Of a stretch of 64,000 nt of DNA, positions 7,420-15,311 are shown piece by piece. A program made the position numbers and the translations under genes. This stretch comes from Paenibacillus lactis (lineage in GTDB: Bacteria > Bacillota > Bacilli > Paenibacillales > Paenibacillaceae): assembly GCF_017873605.1 (NCBI RefSeq), contig NZ_JAGGKI010000025.1, positions 1 to 64,000 on the forward strand, in the 5' to 3' direction. The first letter of the stretch is position 1; each line of letters begins with the position of its first letter. The notes under the pieces were generated by a model. It did no database searches and was not told the origin of the DNA. It saw nothing but the letters and a program-made list of their open reading frames with translations.

Positions 7420-9192
7420 ATGTTGTTTTCGATGCTGGTCGCAGGCTGTATCATATCTAGTATTTCCGCAGCGGGAATGATGGGCATCAAAGCCGTGTTT
7501 CGAAAACAACTTACCGCGAGGTGGCACTACCGGATTTGGATGCTGTTATTGGTCGCGTTAACGATTCCTTTTATGCCGGGGCATTTATTTCAATTCTCAT
7601 CGTGGGTTCCCGGTTTGGGCGGGCCGCAGCACCGTGACTTAGGCGTTGCCGGGGACGGGGCCGGATTGCAAGAGGCTGCTAATGCGAATATGCTGCAGGA
7701 CTTCACCATCTCCGTGAACCGGGGGACGCCGGAGTTTCTGCAAACCATGACGGTAGGCATATGGATCGCAGGTTTGCTTGTTTTTGCCCTGATCATTCTG
7801 CAAGCTTGGCTGAGCATCAGACGGATGAAAAAAACGGCCCGCCCCGTATCGAATTCGGATGTGCTGGCCCTATTGGAGGAGTGCAAGCGGAAGCTTCATA
7901 TCACCCGGGAAGTGGTGGTGTTGGAGTCGCCGCTTGTTCAATCGCCCATGCTGGCTGGCGTGCTGAAACCCTACCTGATGCTGCCGTCCCGGTGCATGGA
8001 TTGGCTTTCCATGGATGAAATCCGATATATCTTGCTGCATGAATTAAACCATTGGAAAACGAAGGATAACGTTACGAATTACGGGATCGTGGCGTTTCAA
8101 GCGGTCTACTGGTTCAACCCGCTCATCTGGATGGCTTTGAAGCAGATGAGGCTGGATCGTGAAATCGCCTGCGATCACGCCGTGCTGTCATCCTTGGACG
8201 AACGCTTCCATAGCGATTACGGCCAAACGATTCTCCGTTTTGCGGGCCGAGCATCGCACTCCGTGCCGTTCTCGCTGGCGAGCCCCTTTGTGGGCCCGAA
8301 GAGCCCGATCCGACATCGCATCGAGACGATTGTCCGGTTTCGGGCGGACTCCAGGCGGCAAAACATCAAGAGTCTTGCGGTCGTTGCGCTTGCAGCTCTC
8401 ATGGTGGCAAGCCAGCTTCCCGTCGCAGAGGCCATGTACCGGGACGATTCGCGATTTGATTTTATGGGTGAACATACCGAATACGAGGATCTGAGCGCCT
8501 ATTTTTCGGATTATGAAGGAACGTTCGTGCTGTATGACCTGAATGCTGACCAATACCGCATCTATAACGAATCGCAAAGCACGCGGAGAGTGTCTCCGGA
8601 CTCTACTTATAAAATCTACAGCGCTTTGTTCGGACTAGAATCAGGGGCCATTTCGGCCGAACGCTCGACCATCGAATGGAACGGCCAAAAATACCCGTAC
8701 GATGCCTGGAATAGGGACCATAACCTGTTTACGGCGATGGATAGCTCGGTCAATTGGTACTTCCAAGCGATGGAGAACCGGATGGACCGGGGCGAGCTGC
8801 AGGGGTATCTCGAGCGAATCGGGTACGGGAATGCCGATCTATCCGGCAGGTCCGGGCCGTTTTGGCTGGAATCGTCATTAGCGATATCGCCGGTTGAGCA
8901 GGTTCAATTGCTGAAGGCGCTCTATACGAACCAATTCGGATTCGACGATAAGCATATCGAGACGGTGAAGCAAGCGATCCAACTGCAGGAACGGGGCGGT
9001 GCCCGTCTGTTCGGCAAAACCGGCACAGGCACGGTCAATCATAAAAACACGAACGGTTGGTTTGTCGGTTACGTCGAGAACGAGGGCAACACTTACTTTT
9101 TTGCAACGAATATTGCGCATAAAGATCAGGCGAGCGGGAGTAGGGCGGCCGAAATTTCATTGCGGATTTTGAAGGATAAAGGCATCTACTGA
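7420..9192 (+). CDS. blaR1: BlaR1-family beta-lactam sensor-transducer
   Basis: A 590-residue membrane protein. The N-terminal half has TM segments (about 1-20, 35-52, 110-135, 325-340) and an M56 zinc protease domain with HELNH (about residue 207) and the distal REIACDHAVL. The C-terminal half (about 345-590) is an extracellular class D beta-lactamase-like sensor with STYK, SVN and KTGTGTVN. In this family, acylation of the sensor serine by a beta-lactam activates the protease and leads to BlaI loss. The ATG follows GGAGAAGGGAG. It sits behind bla rather than beside blaI, which is 1.4 kb upstream, but the three proteins make a complete signalling set. Confidence 0.93.
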   Translation: MLFSMLVAGCIISSISAAGMMGIKAVFRKQLTARWHYRIWMLLLVALTIPFMPGHLFQFSSWVPGLGGPQHRDLGVAGDGAGLQEAANANMLQDFTISVNRGTPEFLQTMTVGIWIAGLLVFALIILQAWLSIRRMKKTARPVSNSDVLALLEECKRKLHITREVVVLESPLVQSPMLAGVLKPYLMLPSRCMDWLSMDEIRYILLHELNHWKTKDNVTNYGIVAFQAVYWFNPLIWMALKQMRLDREIACDHAVLSSLDERFHSDYGQTILRFAGRASHSVPFSLASPFVGPKSPIRHRIETIVRFRADSRRQNIKSLAVVALAALMVASQLPVAEAMYRDDSRFDFMGEHTEYEDLSAYFSDYEGTFVLYDLNADQYRIYNESQSTRRVSPDSTYKIYSALFGLESGAISAERSTIEWNGQKYPYDAWNRDHNLFTAMDSSVNWYFQAMENRMDRGELQGYLERIGYGNADLSGRSGPFWLESSLAISPVEQVQLLKALYTNQFGFDDKHIETVKQAIQLQERGGARLFGKTGTGTVNHKNTNGWFVGYVENEGNTYFFATNIAHKDQASGSRAAEISLRILKDKGIY

Positions 9193-9336
9193 AGCAGGGA
9201 ATAGAAGGGGTGTTTTTTCAGTCAAGACGTTGCTCATGAGGGGAAATTCTTGCTAAGAGGTTGCGAGGGTAGGGCGCCGTGCACGACGGCCGTCTCTAGA
9301 ATGGCGAGAGCATTCAATTGAAAACGTGGGGTGATC

Positions 9337-9376
9337 GCATTCGCTTAAGATATGGATCTTGGGCGGATGCTTTTTT
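9337..9376 (+). terminator. Rho-independent terminator after blaR1
   Basis: GCATTCGCTTAAGAT pairs with ATCTTGGGCGGATGC around an ATGG loop (with one mismatch and G-T pairs) and is followed by TTTTTT. It ends the bla-blaR1 transcript. The rest of the gap between 9193 and 9569 shows no gene. Confidence 0.85.
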
Positions 9377-9569
9377 CTGTGTGTAAACTCGGATGAAGGA
9401 ACTTTATTATGACGTACTGGAGTCGCCTTGCTATAAACTGATGTTCTTAAATTTGACAGCAGTTTATGACGATTTGTATATGTTCAAAAGTTAATTCTTT
9501 TGTTACGATAGGACAAATATTAGGACTAGCATTTCCGCAGTTACTCGCGGGATGAGAGGTGATTCATTT

Positions 9570-9626
9570 ATGTTTTTTTCTCCTTTGTTTGAAAACGATG
9601 TGCCTGTAGCACTTTTACGCCCTTAG
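9570..9626 (+). CDS. 18-residue leader peptide of the DMT exporter
   Basis: An ATG preceded by GAGAGGTGATTC opens an 18-codon frame, MFFSPLFENDVPVALLRP, ending at the TAG at 9624-9626, 69 nt before the exporter start. Its last codons are the 5' arm of a hairpin (9619-9661) that competes with a second pairing that masks the exporter ribosome site. This is the layout of translational attenuators before drug-resistance genes such as erm and cat. The peptide ends Leu-Leu-Arg-Pro, plausible for a stalling peptide, but the inducer is unknown. Detection rests on a good ribosome site and the RNA architecture, not homology. Confidence 0.65.
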   Translation: MFFSPLFENDVPVALLRP

Positions 9627-9690
9627 TGGAGTGAAGGTGGCTCCATCTCTCCGTTAAGGGCTTGCTAAACCCTATCTAAAAACGGAGGGA
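9619..9690 (+). promoter_or_regulatory. Translational attenuator hiding the exporter Shine-Dalgarno
   Basis: Structure A: GCCCTTA (9619-9625) pairs with TAAGGGC (9655-9661), with inner TGGAG (9627-9631)/CTCCA (9641-9645). Structure B: TCTCTCCGTT (9646-9655) pairs with AACGGAGGGA (9681-9690), a 10-bp helix with one G-U that contains the exporter ribosome site GGAGGG. The B strand lies in the A loop and its partner lies outside, so the two exclude each other or form a pseudoknot. A ribosome held early in the leader would favour A and free the site. Confidence 0.65.
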
Positions 9691-9695
9691 ACAAA

Positions 9696-10568
9696 ATGAA
9701 AAACGCATTATTAGGTTCTTTATATTTGATTTTATCTTCCAGTATTTGGGGAGGTATGTACGTCGTTGTAAAAGTTGTCGTGTCGGTCATACCTCCACTG
9801 GAATTGGTATGGATTCGGTATTTAGTAGCTGTTCCAGCACTGCTCATGGTCGGTTTGGCAACGCGTCAAAACTGGCAAATTCGTAAACCTGATTTCTTAA
9901 TCATCATAGCCATTGGGATCATCGGAAATGCAGTTTCGATCGTTGCACAGGAAACCGGTACCATGTTGTCTTCCGCGCAAATGGGAGCAATTATCACGTC
10001 CACAACTCCCGCATTCATGGTGGTGTTTGCTCGCTTACTTCTTAAAGAGCGGTTAACTTTGAAAAAGGGGATATCCATTTGTTTGGCAATCCTTGGGGTT
10101 TTGCTCATTGTAGGTGTAGGACAGATTAGTTTTACAAGCAAACTCGGAGGTGTCTGGCTTCTTGCAGCTGCGCTGACATGGGCATTCATGTCTGTGCTTG
10201 TAAAGCGTGTGCCGAGGGATTATTCACTAATTGCGGTAACGACTTATTCTATTTTGGTGGCCATTACTATACTGAGCCCTTTTGTCTTGCCGCGGTTACA
10301 CGTCTTGAACATCGCTCAACTGGCTGACCCGAAAATTTGGGGCGGAATCTTGTATTTAGGCATTGTGTCGACGGCAGGTGCATTTCTACTTTGGAATCGT
10401 GGATTGCAAATGCTAAATGCTTCAAATGGGGGGATGTTTTTCTTTTTTCAACCCGTAGTGGGAACTTTGCTTGGATGGCTTGTTCTTGAAGAAAGCATCA
10501 GAGCAACATTTTGGATCGGTTCCATTCTCATATTCATGGGCGTGTTACTGGTTATTAAAGAAAAATAA
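9696..10568 (+). CDS. EamA-family (DMT superfamily) exporter
   Basis: A 290-residue protein with ten hydrophobic segments arranged as two EamA repeats of five (about 5-140 and 150-288). The second repeat has the typical STAGAFLLWNRGLQMLNAS and FFFFQPVVGTLLGWLVLEE. DMT exporters move small metabolites or drugs across the membrane; the substrate here is unknown. GGAGGGA sits 6 nt before the ATG but can be sequestered by the leader RNA, which suggests induced expression, possibly by a translation inhibitor. The gene stands alone between terminators. Its codon choice looks more AT-rich than the neighbouring bla and hydrolase genes, hinting at acquisition. Confidence 0.88.
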   Translation: MKNALLGSLYLILSSSIWGGMYVVVKVVVSVIPPLELVWIRYLVAVPALLMVGLATRQNWQIRKPDFLIIIAIGIIGNAVSIVAQETGTMLSSAQMGAIITSTTPAFMVVFARLLLKERLTLKKGISICLAILGVLLIVGVGQISFTSKLGGVWLLAAALTWAFMSVLVKRVPRDYSLIAVTTYSILVAITILSPFVLPRLHVLNIAQLADPKIWGGILYLGIVSTAGAFLLWNRGLQMLNASNGGMFFFFQPVVGTLLGWLVLEESIRATFWIGSILIFMGVLLVIKEK

Positions 10569-10580
10569 TGGGTAGTTCAA

Positions 10581-10612
10581 AACCCCCTTCAATTCCTCAA
10601 TTGAAGGGGGTT
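10581..10612 (+). terminator. Rho-independent terminator after the exporter
   Basis: A 14-bp perfect stem, AACCCCCTTCAATT with AATTGAAGGGGGTT, with a 4-nt loop, lies 13 nt after the exporter stop codon. The T-run is short (TTACTTTCT). Confidence 0.85.
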
Positions 10613-10818
10613 ACTTTCTATATAGAAAGGTCTCAGCAGCGTCATGGGCGTTAAGTCCACGAAATCCTTAATTATCATAGACCACTTTCTCGCAGCACCG
10701 TCGGGTTTTAGCATATTTGGGAGCGGGAGTATAATTCCGCCTCTCGTACTTCAAAATAATAAGCATTCAGAAATGACCATACAGGCCTCGCCGAACGGGG
10801 CGGAAGGAGGATTTTTAG

Positions 10819-11070
10819 ATGAGTGCTTACTTTGACGAACAGTATAACAGGAATGAAACCGTATCCTCCGGATACGCCTTGGAGTTGGACCCGGACTATG
10901 CCTCCGGGGGACAAGAAGGCGCAGAACCCGCACAGGATGCAGTGCACCCGAATCGGACAGGGATGGCGGATCCGTCCCTATGGAACGACGGGGCGGATGG
11001 AGAGAGCTGGCTGAACGGCTGGGATGGCCGCGAGGAGACCCATGCGATGTTCCGCCAAAGCTATGAGTAG
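10819..11070 (+). CDS. Small acidic hydrophilic protein, unknown
   Basis: An 83-residue protein, strongly acidic (many Asp and Glu) and rich in Gly, Trp and Tyr, with no membrane segment or signal peptide and no recognisable domain. The ribosome site GGAAGGAGG lies about 8 nt before the ATG, the best reason to call it real. The upstream frame that would overlap it lacks such a site. It has no obvious operon partners: the next gene has its own promoter at 11154. Function unknown. Confidence 0.6.
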   Translation: MSAYFDEQYNRNETVSSGYALELDPDYASGGQEGAEPAQDAVHPNRTGMADPSLWNDGADGESWLNGWDGREETHAMFRQSYE

Positions 11071-11153
11071 GACGAAGGATATAAGCCAGCATTCAGGGTG
11101 ATTACCTTACACAAGCGGTAGCCGCATACCTGGGGTTCGATTTTTGTGAATTG

Positions 11154-11212
11154 TTGACAACCCGCGCATCACGATGCTAAGATAAGTTTAATTAATTCAT
11201 ATTAAACTTATC
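11154..11212 (+). promoter_or_regulatory. Promoter with a 12-bp-arm palindrome
   Basis: TTGACA (11154-11159), 18 nt, TAAGAT (11178-11183). A perfect inverted repeat, GATAAGTTTAAT (11181-11192) and ATTAAACTTATC (11201-11212), with an 8-nt centre starts inside the -10 box and covers the transcription start. This is the position of a repressor operator. No regulator gene lies next to it. Confidence 0.75.
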
Positions 11213-11262
11213 GGAATTATTATAGTATCTAAAAGCGTCTGATTTCGCGGGGAGGAATTAGG

Positions 11263-12084
11263 ATGGAGCGTCAAATTACGATCCGGCATCGTCAAGAGGA
11301 GCTGACAGCAACGATACATTATCCGCAGAAGGAGGCGGATGCTGGAAGCAGCCGGGTGCCGCTGATTATTATTTGCCACGGGTTTGTGGGGAGCCGCATC
11401 GGGGTTGACCGCCTGTTCGTCAAAACCGCGCGTGAACTCGCCCAAGATGGGCATATGGTCATTCGGTTCGATTATATCGGCTGCGGCGAGAGCTCGGGCA
11501 GCTACGGCAGCGAGGGGCTGGAGTCGATGATCGCCCAGACGCGGACCGTTCTGGATTATGCGCTCAGCTGCACGGATGTCGACCCCCAGCGAATTACGCT
11601 GATCGGCCACAGCCTGGGCGGCGCGGTAGCGCTCCAGACCGCCGTGCGGGACCGCCGGGTGAAAAATCTCGTGCTATGGTCAGCGGTAGGCTATCCTTTC
11701 AACGATATTGTGAAAATCACGGGCCGCGACGTATATGACACCGCCGTCAAATCGGGTGCTGCCGATTATTTGGGGTACTCGTTCACTCCGGTATTTTTCG
11801 AGTCATTGGCGCAGGGCCAGCCGTTCCAAGAGGCTCTGAAATTTACGGGCAATGTGCTGGTCATTCACGGCACCTCGGATGACATTATCCCGGTGGACTA
11901 TGCTTTTCTGTATCAAAAGGTGTTCTGGATGCGCTCGGAAGGCCGGTGCGATAAGGAGATTATTTTTCAGGCGGATCACACCTATTCTGCCGGCCCGCAG
12001 CGCGAGCTGCTGCTGAAGCGAACCCGGGATTGGCTGGACGAGCAAGAGCATATTCAGCAGGAATGGCAGCATTGGAGTATTTGA
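11263..12084 (+). CDS. Alpha/beta hydrolase (esterase/peptidase S33-like)
   Basis: A 273-residue alpha/beta hydrolase. HGFVGSRIGVDR carries the oxyanion-hole HG motif (about residue 42), GHSLGGAVAL holds the nucleophile Ser (about 112), DDIIPVDYAF gives the acid Asp, and the final His is in QADHTYSA (about 240). The FDYIGCGESSG segment is typical of feruloyl-esterase-like and serine-aminopeptidase-like members. GGGGAGGAA precedes the ATG. The next gene, a ring-cleaving dioxygenase, follows 77 bp later on the same strand, so the pair may act on an aromatic ester: hydrolase first, ring cleavage next. The substrate is inference. Confidence 0.85.
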   Translation: MERQITIRHRQEELTATIHYPQKEADAGSSRVPLIIICHGFVGSRIGVDRLFVKTARELAQDGHMVIRFDYIGCGESSGSYGSEGLESMIAQTRTVLDYALSCTDVDPQRITLIGHSLGGAVALQTAVRDRRVKNLVLWSAVGYPFNDIVKITGRDVYDTAVKSGAADYLGYSFTPVFFESLAQGQPFQEALKFTGNVLVIHGTSDDIIPVDYAFLYQKVFWMRSEGRCDKEIIFQADHTYSAGPQRELLLKRTRDWLDEQEHIQQEWQHWSI

Positions 12085-12161
12085 GGAAGTTATTTGGCAT
12101 ATTGGGCAGAATAACGGTACAATAGAGTTGTCCCTTGATTTTGAAGCTGGAGGTGGCATCC

Positions 12162-12938
12162 ATGACGTTACCTGCTCTATTTATTGCACACGGTTCGCCG
12201 ATGATGGCGCTGGAGGACAACGAGTATACCCGTTTCCTCGCACGTTTGGGACGGGAACTGCCGAAGCCCCGAGGCATTGCGGTATTCTCAGCTCACTGGG
12301 ATGATCCGGATCAGCGCCTGACTGACGATGCCGAGCATGGCACGATGCATGATTTTTATGGATTTCCCGAGGAGATGTACCAGATCACCTATCCGGCCAA
12401 AGGCAGCGCGGAGCTGACGAATCAGATCATGCAGCGCTTCGAGGCAGGCAATCTGCATGCCAAACCGGTTACCGGCAGGGGATTGGATCATGGGGCCTGG
12501 GTCATTTTGCGCCAAATGTATCCGGATGCGGATATCCCTGTTGTTGCCCTTTCCATCGATTCCAAGCGCTCGCCCAGCGAGCAGTACTCGATCGGCGCAA
12601 TGTTGTCCGATCTCCGTGAGGACGGCATTCTTATCATCGGCAGCGGCGGCCTCGTGCACAATCTGCGGATGGTGCATCCGAGCGACGAGCCTGATGATTG
12701 GGCGGTACAGTTTGATGAATGGATAGCGGAGCAGCTGGAGACGTGGAATCTCCATCAGTTATTCGCGTATGACAAGAAAGCGCCTCATGCCCGCGAAGCC
12801 GTACCTTCTTATGGGACGGAGCATCTGGTTCCCCTGTTCTATGCGATGGGGGCTGCGGATAACGGCCGCAAGGCGGAACGGTTGTTTCAATCTTACCAAT
12901 ATGGCAGTTTAAGCTTGAACTGCTGGTCATTTCAATAA
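12162..12938 (+). CDS. Class III extradiol dioxygenase (DODA/YgiD-like)
   Basis: A 258-residue LigB-superfamily enzyme of the 4,5-DOPA dioxygenase type, which opens catechol-like rings using a non-haem metal. The family start PALFIAHGSPMMALEDNEY with the metal-ligand His, VFSAHWDDP with the second His, LDHGAWVILRQMYPDADIPV and GSGGLVHNLR (further His) are all visible. The ATG at 12162 lies 5 nt after GGAGGTGG; an upstream TTG frame has no such site. It follows the hydrolase and ends at a strong terminator (12945-12975), so the two form a short operon under the palindromic promoter at 11154. Natural substrate unknown. Confidence 0.88.
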   Translation: MTLPALFIAHGSPMMALEDNEYTRFLARLGRELPKPRGIAVFSAHWDDPDQRLTDDAEHGTMHDFYGFPEEMYQITYPAKGSAELTNQIMQRFEAGNLHAKPVTGRGLDHGAWVILRQMYPDADIPVVALSIDSKRSPSEQYSIGAMLSDLREDGILIIGSGGLVHNLRMVHPSDEPDDWAVQFDEWIAEQLETWNLHQLFAYDKKAPHAREAVPSYGTEHLVPLFYAMGAADNGRKAERLFQSYQYGSLSLNCWSFQ

Positions 12939-12944
12939 AAGGAG

Positions 12945-12975
12945 AAGCCGGGCTTGGCGATCAAGCCCGGCTTTA
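12945..12975 (+). terminator. Rho-independent terminator after the dioxygenase
   Basis: AAGCCGGGCTTG pairs with CAAGCCCGGCTT across a 5-nt loop and is followed by TTATT. Similar GCCCGGCTT hairpins end each copy of the repeat that follows. Confidence 0.85.
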
Positions 12976-13030
12976 TTGTGCTTTGGGGGCTCAAGGGGAG
13001 CGGGAGCATGAGCCGGTGCACTTGGGGGTG

Positions 13031-13239
13031 TCGTCCGGTCCCCCGTCTCTTCGCTCGCTTGTTGTCCGCCCTTTGCCTGAATGTATATTGTGTAAAGGTA
13101 GCAAAGGGCTCCCAAAGAGCGACCGCTGTCGCTGCTCCGAGACGGGGGCCCTCCCTGAGGGGGCACCGGCGCAGCTCCGTGGTGTGTAAGCATCCCGGGA
13201 AGCACAAAAGCAGCCCGGCTTGAGAAGCCAAGCCGGGCT
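13031..13239. repeat. Structured intergenic repeat, copy 1 of 3
   Basis: The unit folds on paper as nested stems: CCGGT (13035-13039) with ACCGG downstream; CCCCCGTCTC (13040-13049) with GAGACGGGGG (13139-13148); GCCCTTTGC (13068-13076) with GCAAAGGGC (13101-13109); and the hairpin AGCGAC-CGCT-GTCGCT (13118-13133). A GCCCGGCTT/AAGCCGGGC hairpin (13212-13239) closes it. Minus- and plus-strand frames cross it but have no ribosome site. Confidence 0.75.
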
Positions 13240-13290
13240 TTGGGTGTGGGCGGGGGAGAGGGGGGAGCTGAGCCGGTGCACATAGTTGTG

Positions 13291-13496
13291 TCGTCCGGTC
13301 CCCCGTCTCTTCGCTCGCTTGTTGTCCGCCCTTTGCATGAATGTATATTGTGTAAAGGTAGCAAAGGGCTCCCAAAGAGCGACCGCTGTCGCTGCTCCGA
13401 GACGGGGCCCTCCCTGGGGGGCACCGGCCCAGCTCCGTAGGGTGTAAGCCGCCCGGGAAGCACAAAGGAGCCCGGCTTTAGAAGCCAAGCCGGGCT
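13291..13496. repeat. Structured intergenic repeat, copy 2 of 3
   Basis: Begins 260 bp after copy 1 and keeps every stem. It differs by single bases and one-base length changes, mostly in loops and in the GC-run after the main stem. The closing hairpin is at 13469-13496. Confidence 0.75.
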
Positions 13497-13552
13497 TTGG
13501 GTGTGGGCGGGGAAGAGGGGTGTTGGGAGCTCAGCCGGCGGATCTAGTTGTG

Positions 13553-13760
13553 TCGTCCGGTCCCCCGTCTCTTCGCTCGCTTGTTGTCCGCCCTTTGCAT
13601 GAATGTATATTGTGTAAAGGTGGCAAAGGGCTCCCAAAGAGCGACCGCTGTCGCTGCTCCGAGACGGAGGCCCTCCCTGTGGGTGCACCGGCGCAGCTCC
13701 GTAGGGTGTAAGCCGCCCGGGAAGCACAAAGGAGCCCGGCTTGAGAAGCCAAGCCGGGCT
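13553..13760. repeat. Structured intergenic repeat, copy 3 of 3
   Basis: Begins 262 bp after copy 2. The main stem has GAGACGGAGG instead of GAGACGGGGG, losing one pair; the inner stems are unchanged. The closing hairpin is at 13733-13760. From 13775 to 13923 nothing else is recognised. Confidence 0.75.
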
Positions 13761-13923
13761 TTGGGTGTGGGCGGGTGGTTATGCCATTGCTGGTGGTGGG
13801 CTCGATGTCCAGGGGAGCTTCTTGCCATCTGGCGTTGTGTCGTTATGCTCCCCGGGCATTGTGCTCGCATATTGTCGGTACGAATTTTTCTAACTCGCCC
13901 CGTCCCTGTATCAGCGGTGCCGG

Positions 13924-14466
13924 TTAAGCGGTTTGCTTTGTCAGAGGTGTTGGGGTTGTGCCGCCGTCATGGCGGGTCGTTTTGTGTGTCCATTTGTTCC
14001 ACAGGCCGCGGAGGTAAGGGATTACCCAGCGGTCAAGACCGATTTTACCAGCGTTCGCTGCAGCAACCAGGATGAACATCTGCAGCAAGAGCATTTGCGC
14101 ATTCGTGCTCACGGTGCCCGAGAAGAGGAACGCGGCGTTCATCACGATGCCCATGAGGGCGGCGAAGGTGGTGAAGGTGCCCAGGATCAGCCCGAGGCCG
14201 ACGAGAAATTCACCGAGCGGGACCATGACGTTAAAGATCTTTACACCCGGCAGCGCCGCGTGCTCGAGGAAGGCCGCCCACCAGCCTTGTACGGCGGGAT
14301 GGTCACCGGTCGCCTTGGCGATCGCGCCTTGCAGGAAGCCTGCAGCCTCGAAGCCGCCGGTCAATTTGCCCCAGCCGGCCACCATCCATTCATAACCAAT
14401 GTAGACCCGGATGAAGGTCAGCAGCCACATTGCAACTTTGTTTGTTCTCAGCCAATTGTTAAACAT
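13924..14466 (-). CDS. DoxX-family membrane protein, paralog 1
   Basis: A 180-residue protein with four hydrophobic segments and the DoxX hallmarks RVYIGYEWMVAGWGKLTGGF near the N-terminus and LGEFLVGLGLILGTFTTFAALMG in the middle. DoxX/DoxD-type proteins are linked to thiosulfate:quinone oxidoreductase or thiol/redox homeostasis; the exact role here is unknown. The ATG at 14466 lies 8 nt after AAGGAG; a GTG three codons earlier would put that site at the start. It is nearly identical to paralog 3 (15514-16053) and less similar to paralog 2. Upstream TGTGA-N6-TCACA boxes suggest control by a Crp/Fnr-type activator. Confidence 0.88.
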   Translation of the reverse strand: MFNNWLRTNKVAMWLLTFIRVYIGYEWMVAGWGKLTGGFEAAGFLQGAIAKATGDHPAVQGWWAAFLEHAALPGVKIFNVMVPLGEFLVGLGLILGTFTTFAALMGIVMNAAFLFSGTVSTNAQMLLLQMFILVAAANAGKIGLDRWVIPYLRGLWNKWTHKTTRHDGGTTPTPLTKQTA

Positions 14467-14583
14467 ATCAACCACTCCTTGGGAAGATGATTTTTTATTG
14501 AGTTCATTGTTGTTGCTTGCCCTCGACCGGCTTATTGGTGTTCATCTGGTTGAGGGAGGAAGATGATCATCTCTTTCTGATTT

Positions 14584-14645
14584 CATTATAAGTGAAACAA
14601 ATCACAATATATGTGATTAAAATCACATTCGTGATAAAAATCATA
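14584..14645 (-). promoter_or_regulatory. Fnr/Crp-type boxes and promoter for DoxX paralog 1
   Basis: A perfect TGTGA-N6-TCACA box (14612-14627) is flanked by two weaker ones, AGTGA-N6-TCACA (14591-14606) and CGTGA-N6-TCATA (14630-14645). Minus-strand TATAAT is at 14584-14589 with no good -35. The best box is centred about 42 bp before the predicted start, the class II activation position used by B. subtilis Fnr. Confidence 0.72.
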
Positions 14646-14650
14646 ATTAT

Positions 14651-14700
14651 ATTAAAAAAAAGAAATAACCCTGCGCTCTTTGAGAGGAGCACGCAGGGTT
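14651..14700 (-). terminator. Rho-independent terminator after DoxX paralog 2
   Basis: On the minus strand AACCCTGCG pairs with CGCAGGGTT, with inner GCTC/GAGC, followed by ATTTCTTTTTTTTA. It lies just after the stop of the gene at 14708-15232. Confidence 0.88.
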
Positions 14701-14707
14701 ACGTTGG

Positions 14708-15232
14708 CTACGCCGTTTGATTATTCATAAGAGGTTCATGATAACTGACATTCATTTTACGGGCAAACTTCCGTTTAAGGAAGGGCATAAGCCAGCGGTC
14801 CAGCCCGATCCTCCCGGCATTGGCCGCAGACAGGATGAGAAGAAATTCAAGCAGCAACAGCTGGCCGTTCGTACTGATCGAGCCGGAGAAGAGATAGGCG
14901 AAATTCATCACCAGTCCCATCAGCGCGGCAAAGGTGGTAAACGTCCCGAGGATTAAACCCAGCCCGACAAGAAACTCCCCAAGCGGGACGATGATGTTGA
15001 AGAACTTTACGCCCGGCAGCGCCGCATGCTCCAGAAAGGCCGCCCACCACCCCTGCACCGGCGGGTGCTCACCGGCTGATTTGGCGATCGCTCCTTTCAT
15101 AAAGCCGCTGGCATCGAAGCCCCCCGTCAGCTTGGTCCAGCCTGCGGTCAGCCACTTATACCCGACCCATACCCGGATCATCGTCAATACCCACATTGCG
15201 ATTTTGCTTGTCTGAAGCCAGCTCATCCACAT
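14708..15232 (-). CDS. DoxX-family membrane protein, paralog 2
   Basis: A 174-residue DoxX protein with the same four-TM plan: RVWVGYKWLTAGWTKLTGGF, a central LGEFLVGLGLILGTFTTFAALMG identical to its neighbours, and ANAGRIGLDRWLMPFL. It is clearly divergent from paralogs 1 and 3, above all near both ends, so it is an older duplicate lying between two near-identical ones. The start is uncertain: the ATG at 15232 is 9 nt after GGAGGAG, while the ATG at 15250 overlaps that site. No TGTGA-N6-TCACA box is seen upstream; a different inverted repeat lies at 15312-15344. Confidence 0.85.
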   Translation of the reverse strand: MWMSWLQTSKIAMWVLTMIRVWVGYKWLTAGWTKLTGGFDASGFMKGAIAKSAGEHPPVQGWWAAFLEHAALPGVKFFNIIVPLGEFLVGLGLILGTFTTFAALMGLVMNFAYLFSGSISTNGQLLLLEFLLILSAANAGRIGLDRWLMPFLKRKFARKMNVSYHEPLMNNQTA

Positions 15233-15311
15233 CCAACACCACTCCTCCATGAATAATCATTCTATATTTTGTTTTCGGATTTTTGAGAAAATGAAAATAA
15301 TTACCGCAGAA

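Noticed and set aside
10644..10835. 63-residue plus-strand frame before the small acidic protein
   Set aside because: Its end overlaps the better supported gene at 10819, and no convincing ribosome site or domain is seen.
12927..13870. Long overlapping frames across the three-copy repeat, on both strands
   Set aside because: Their products repeat the same segment in several frames, no ribosome site precedes them, and the DNA is better explained as a structured non-coding repeat.
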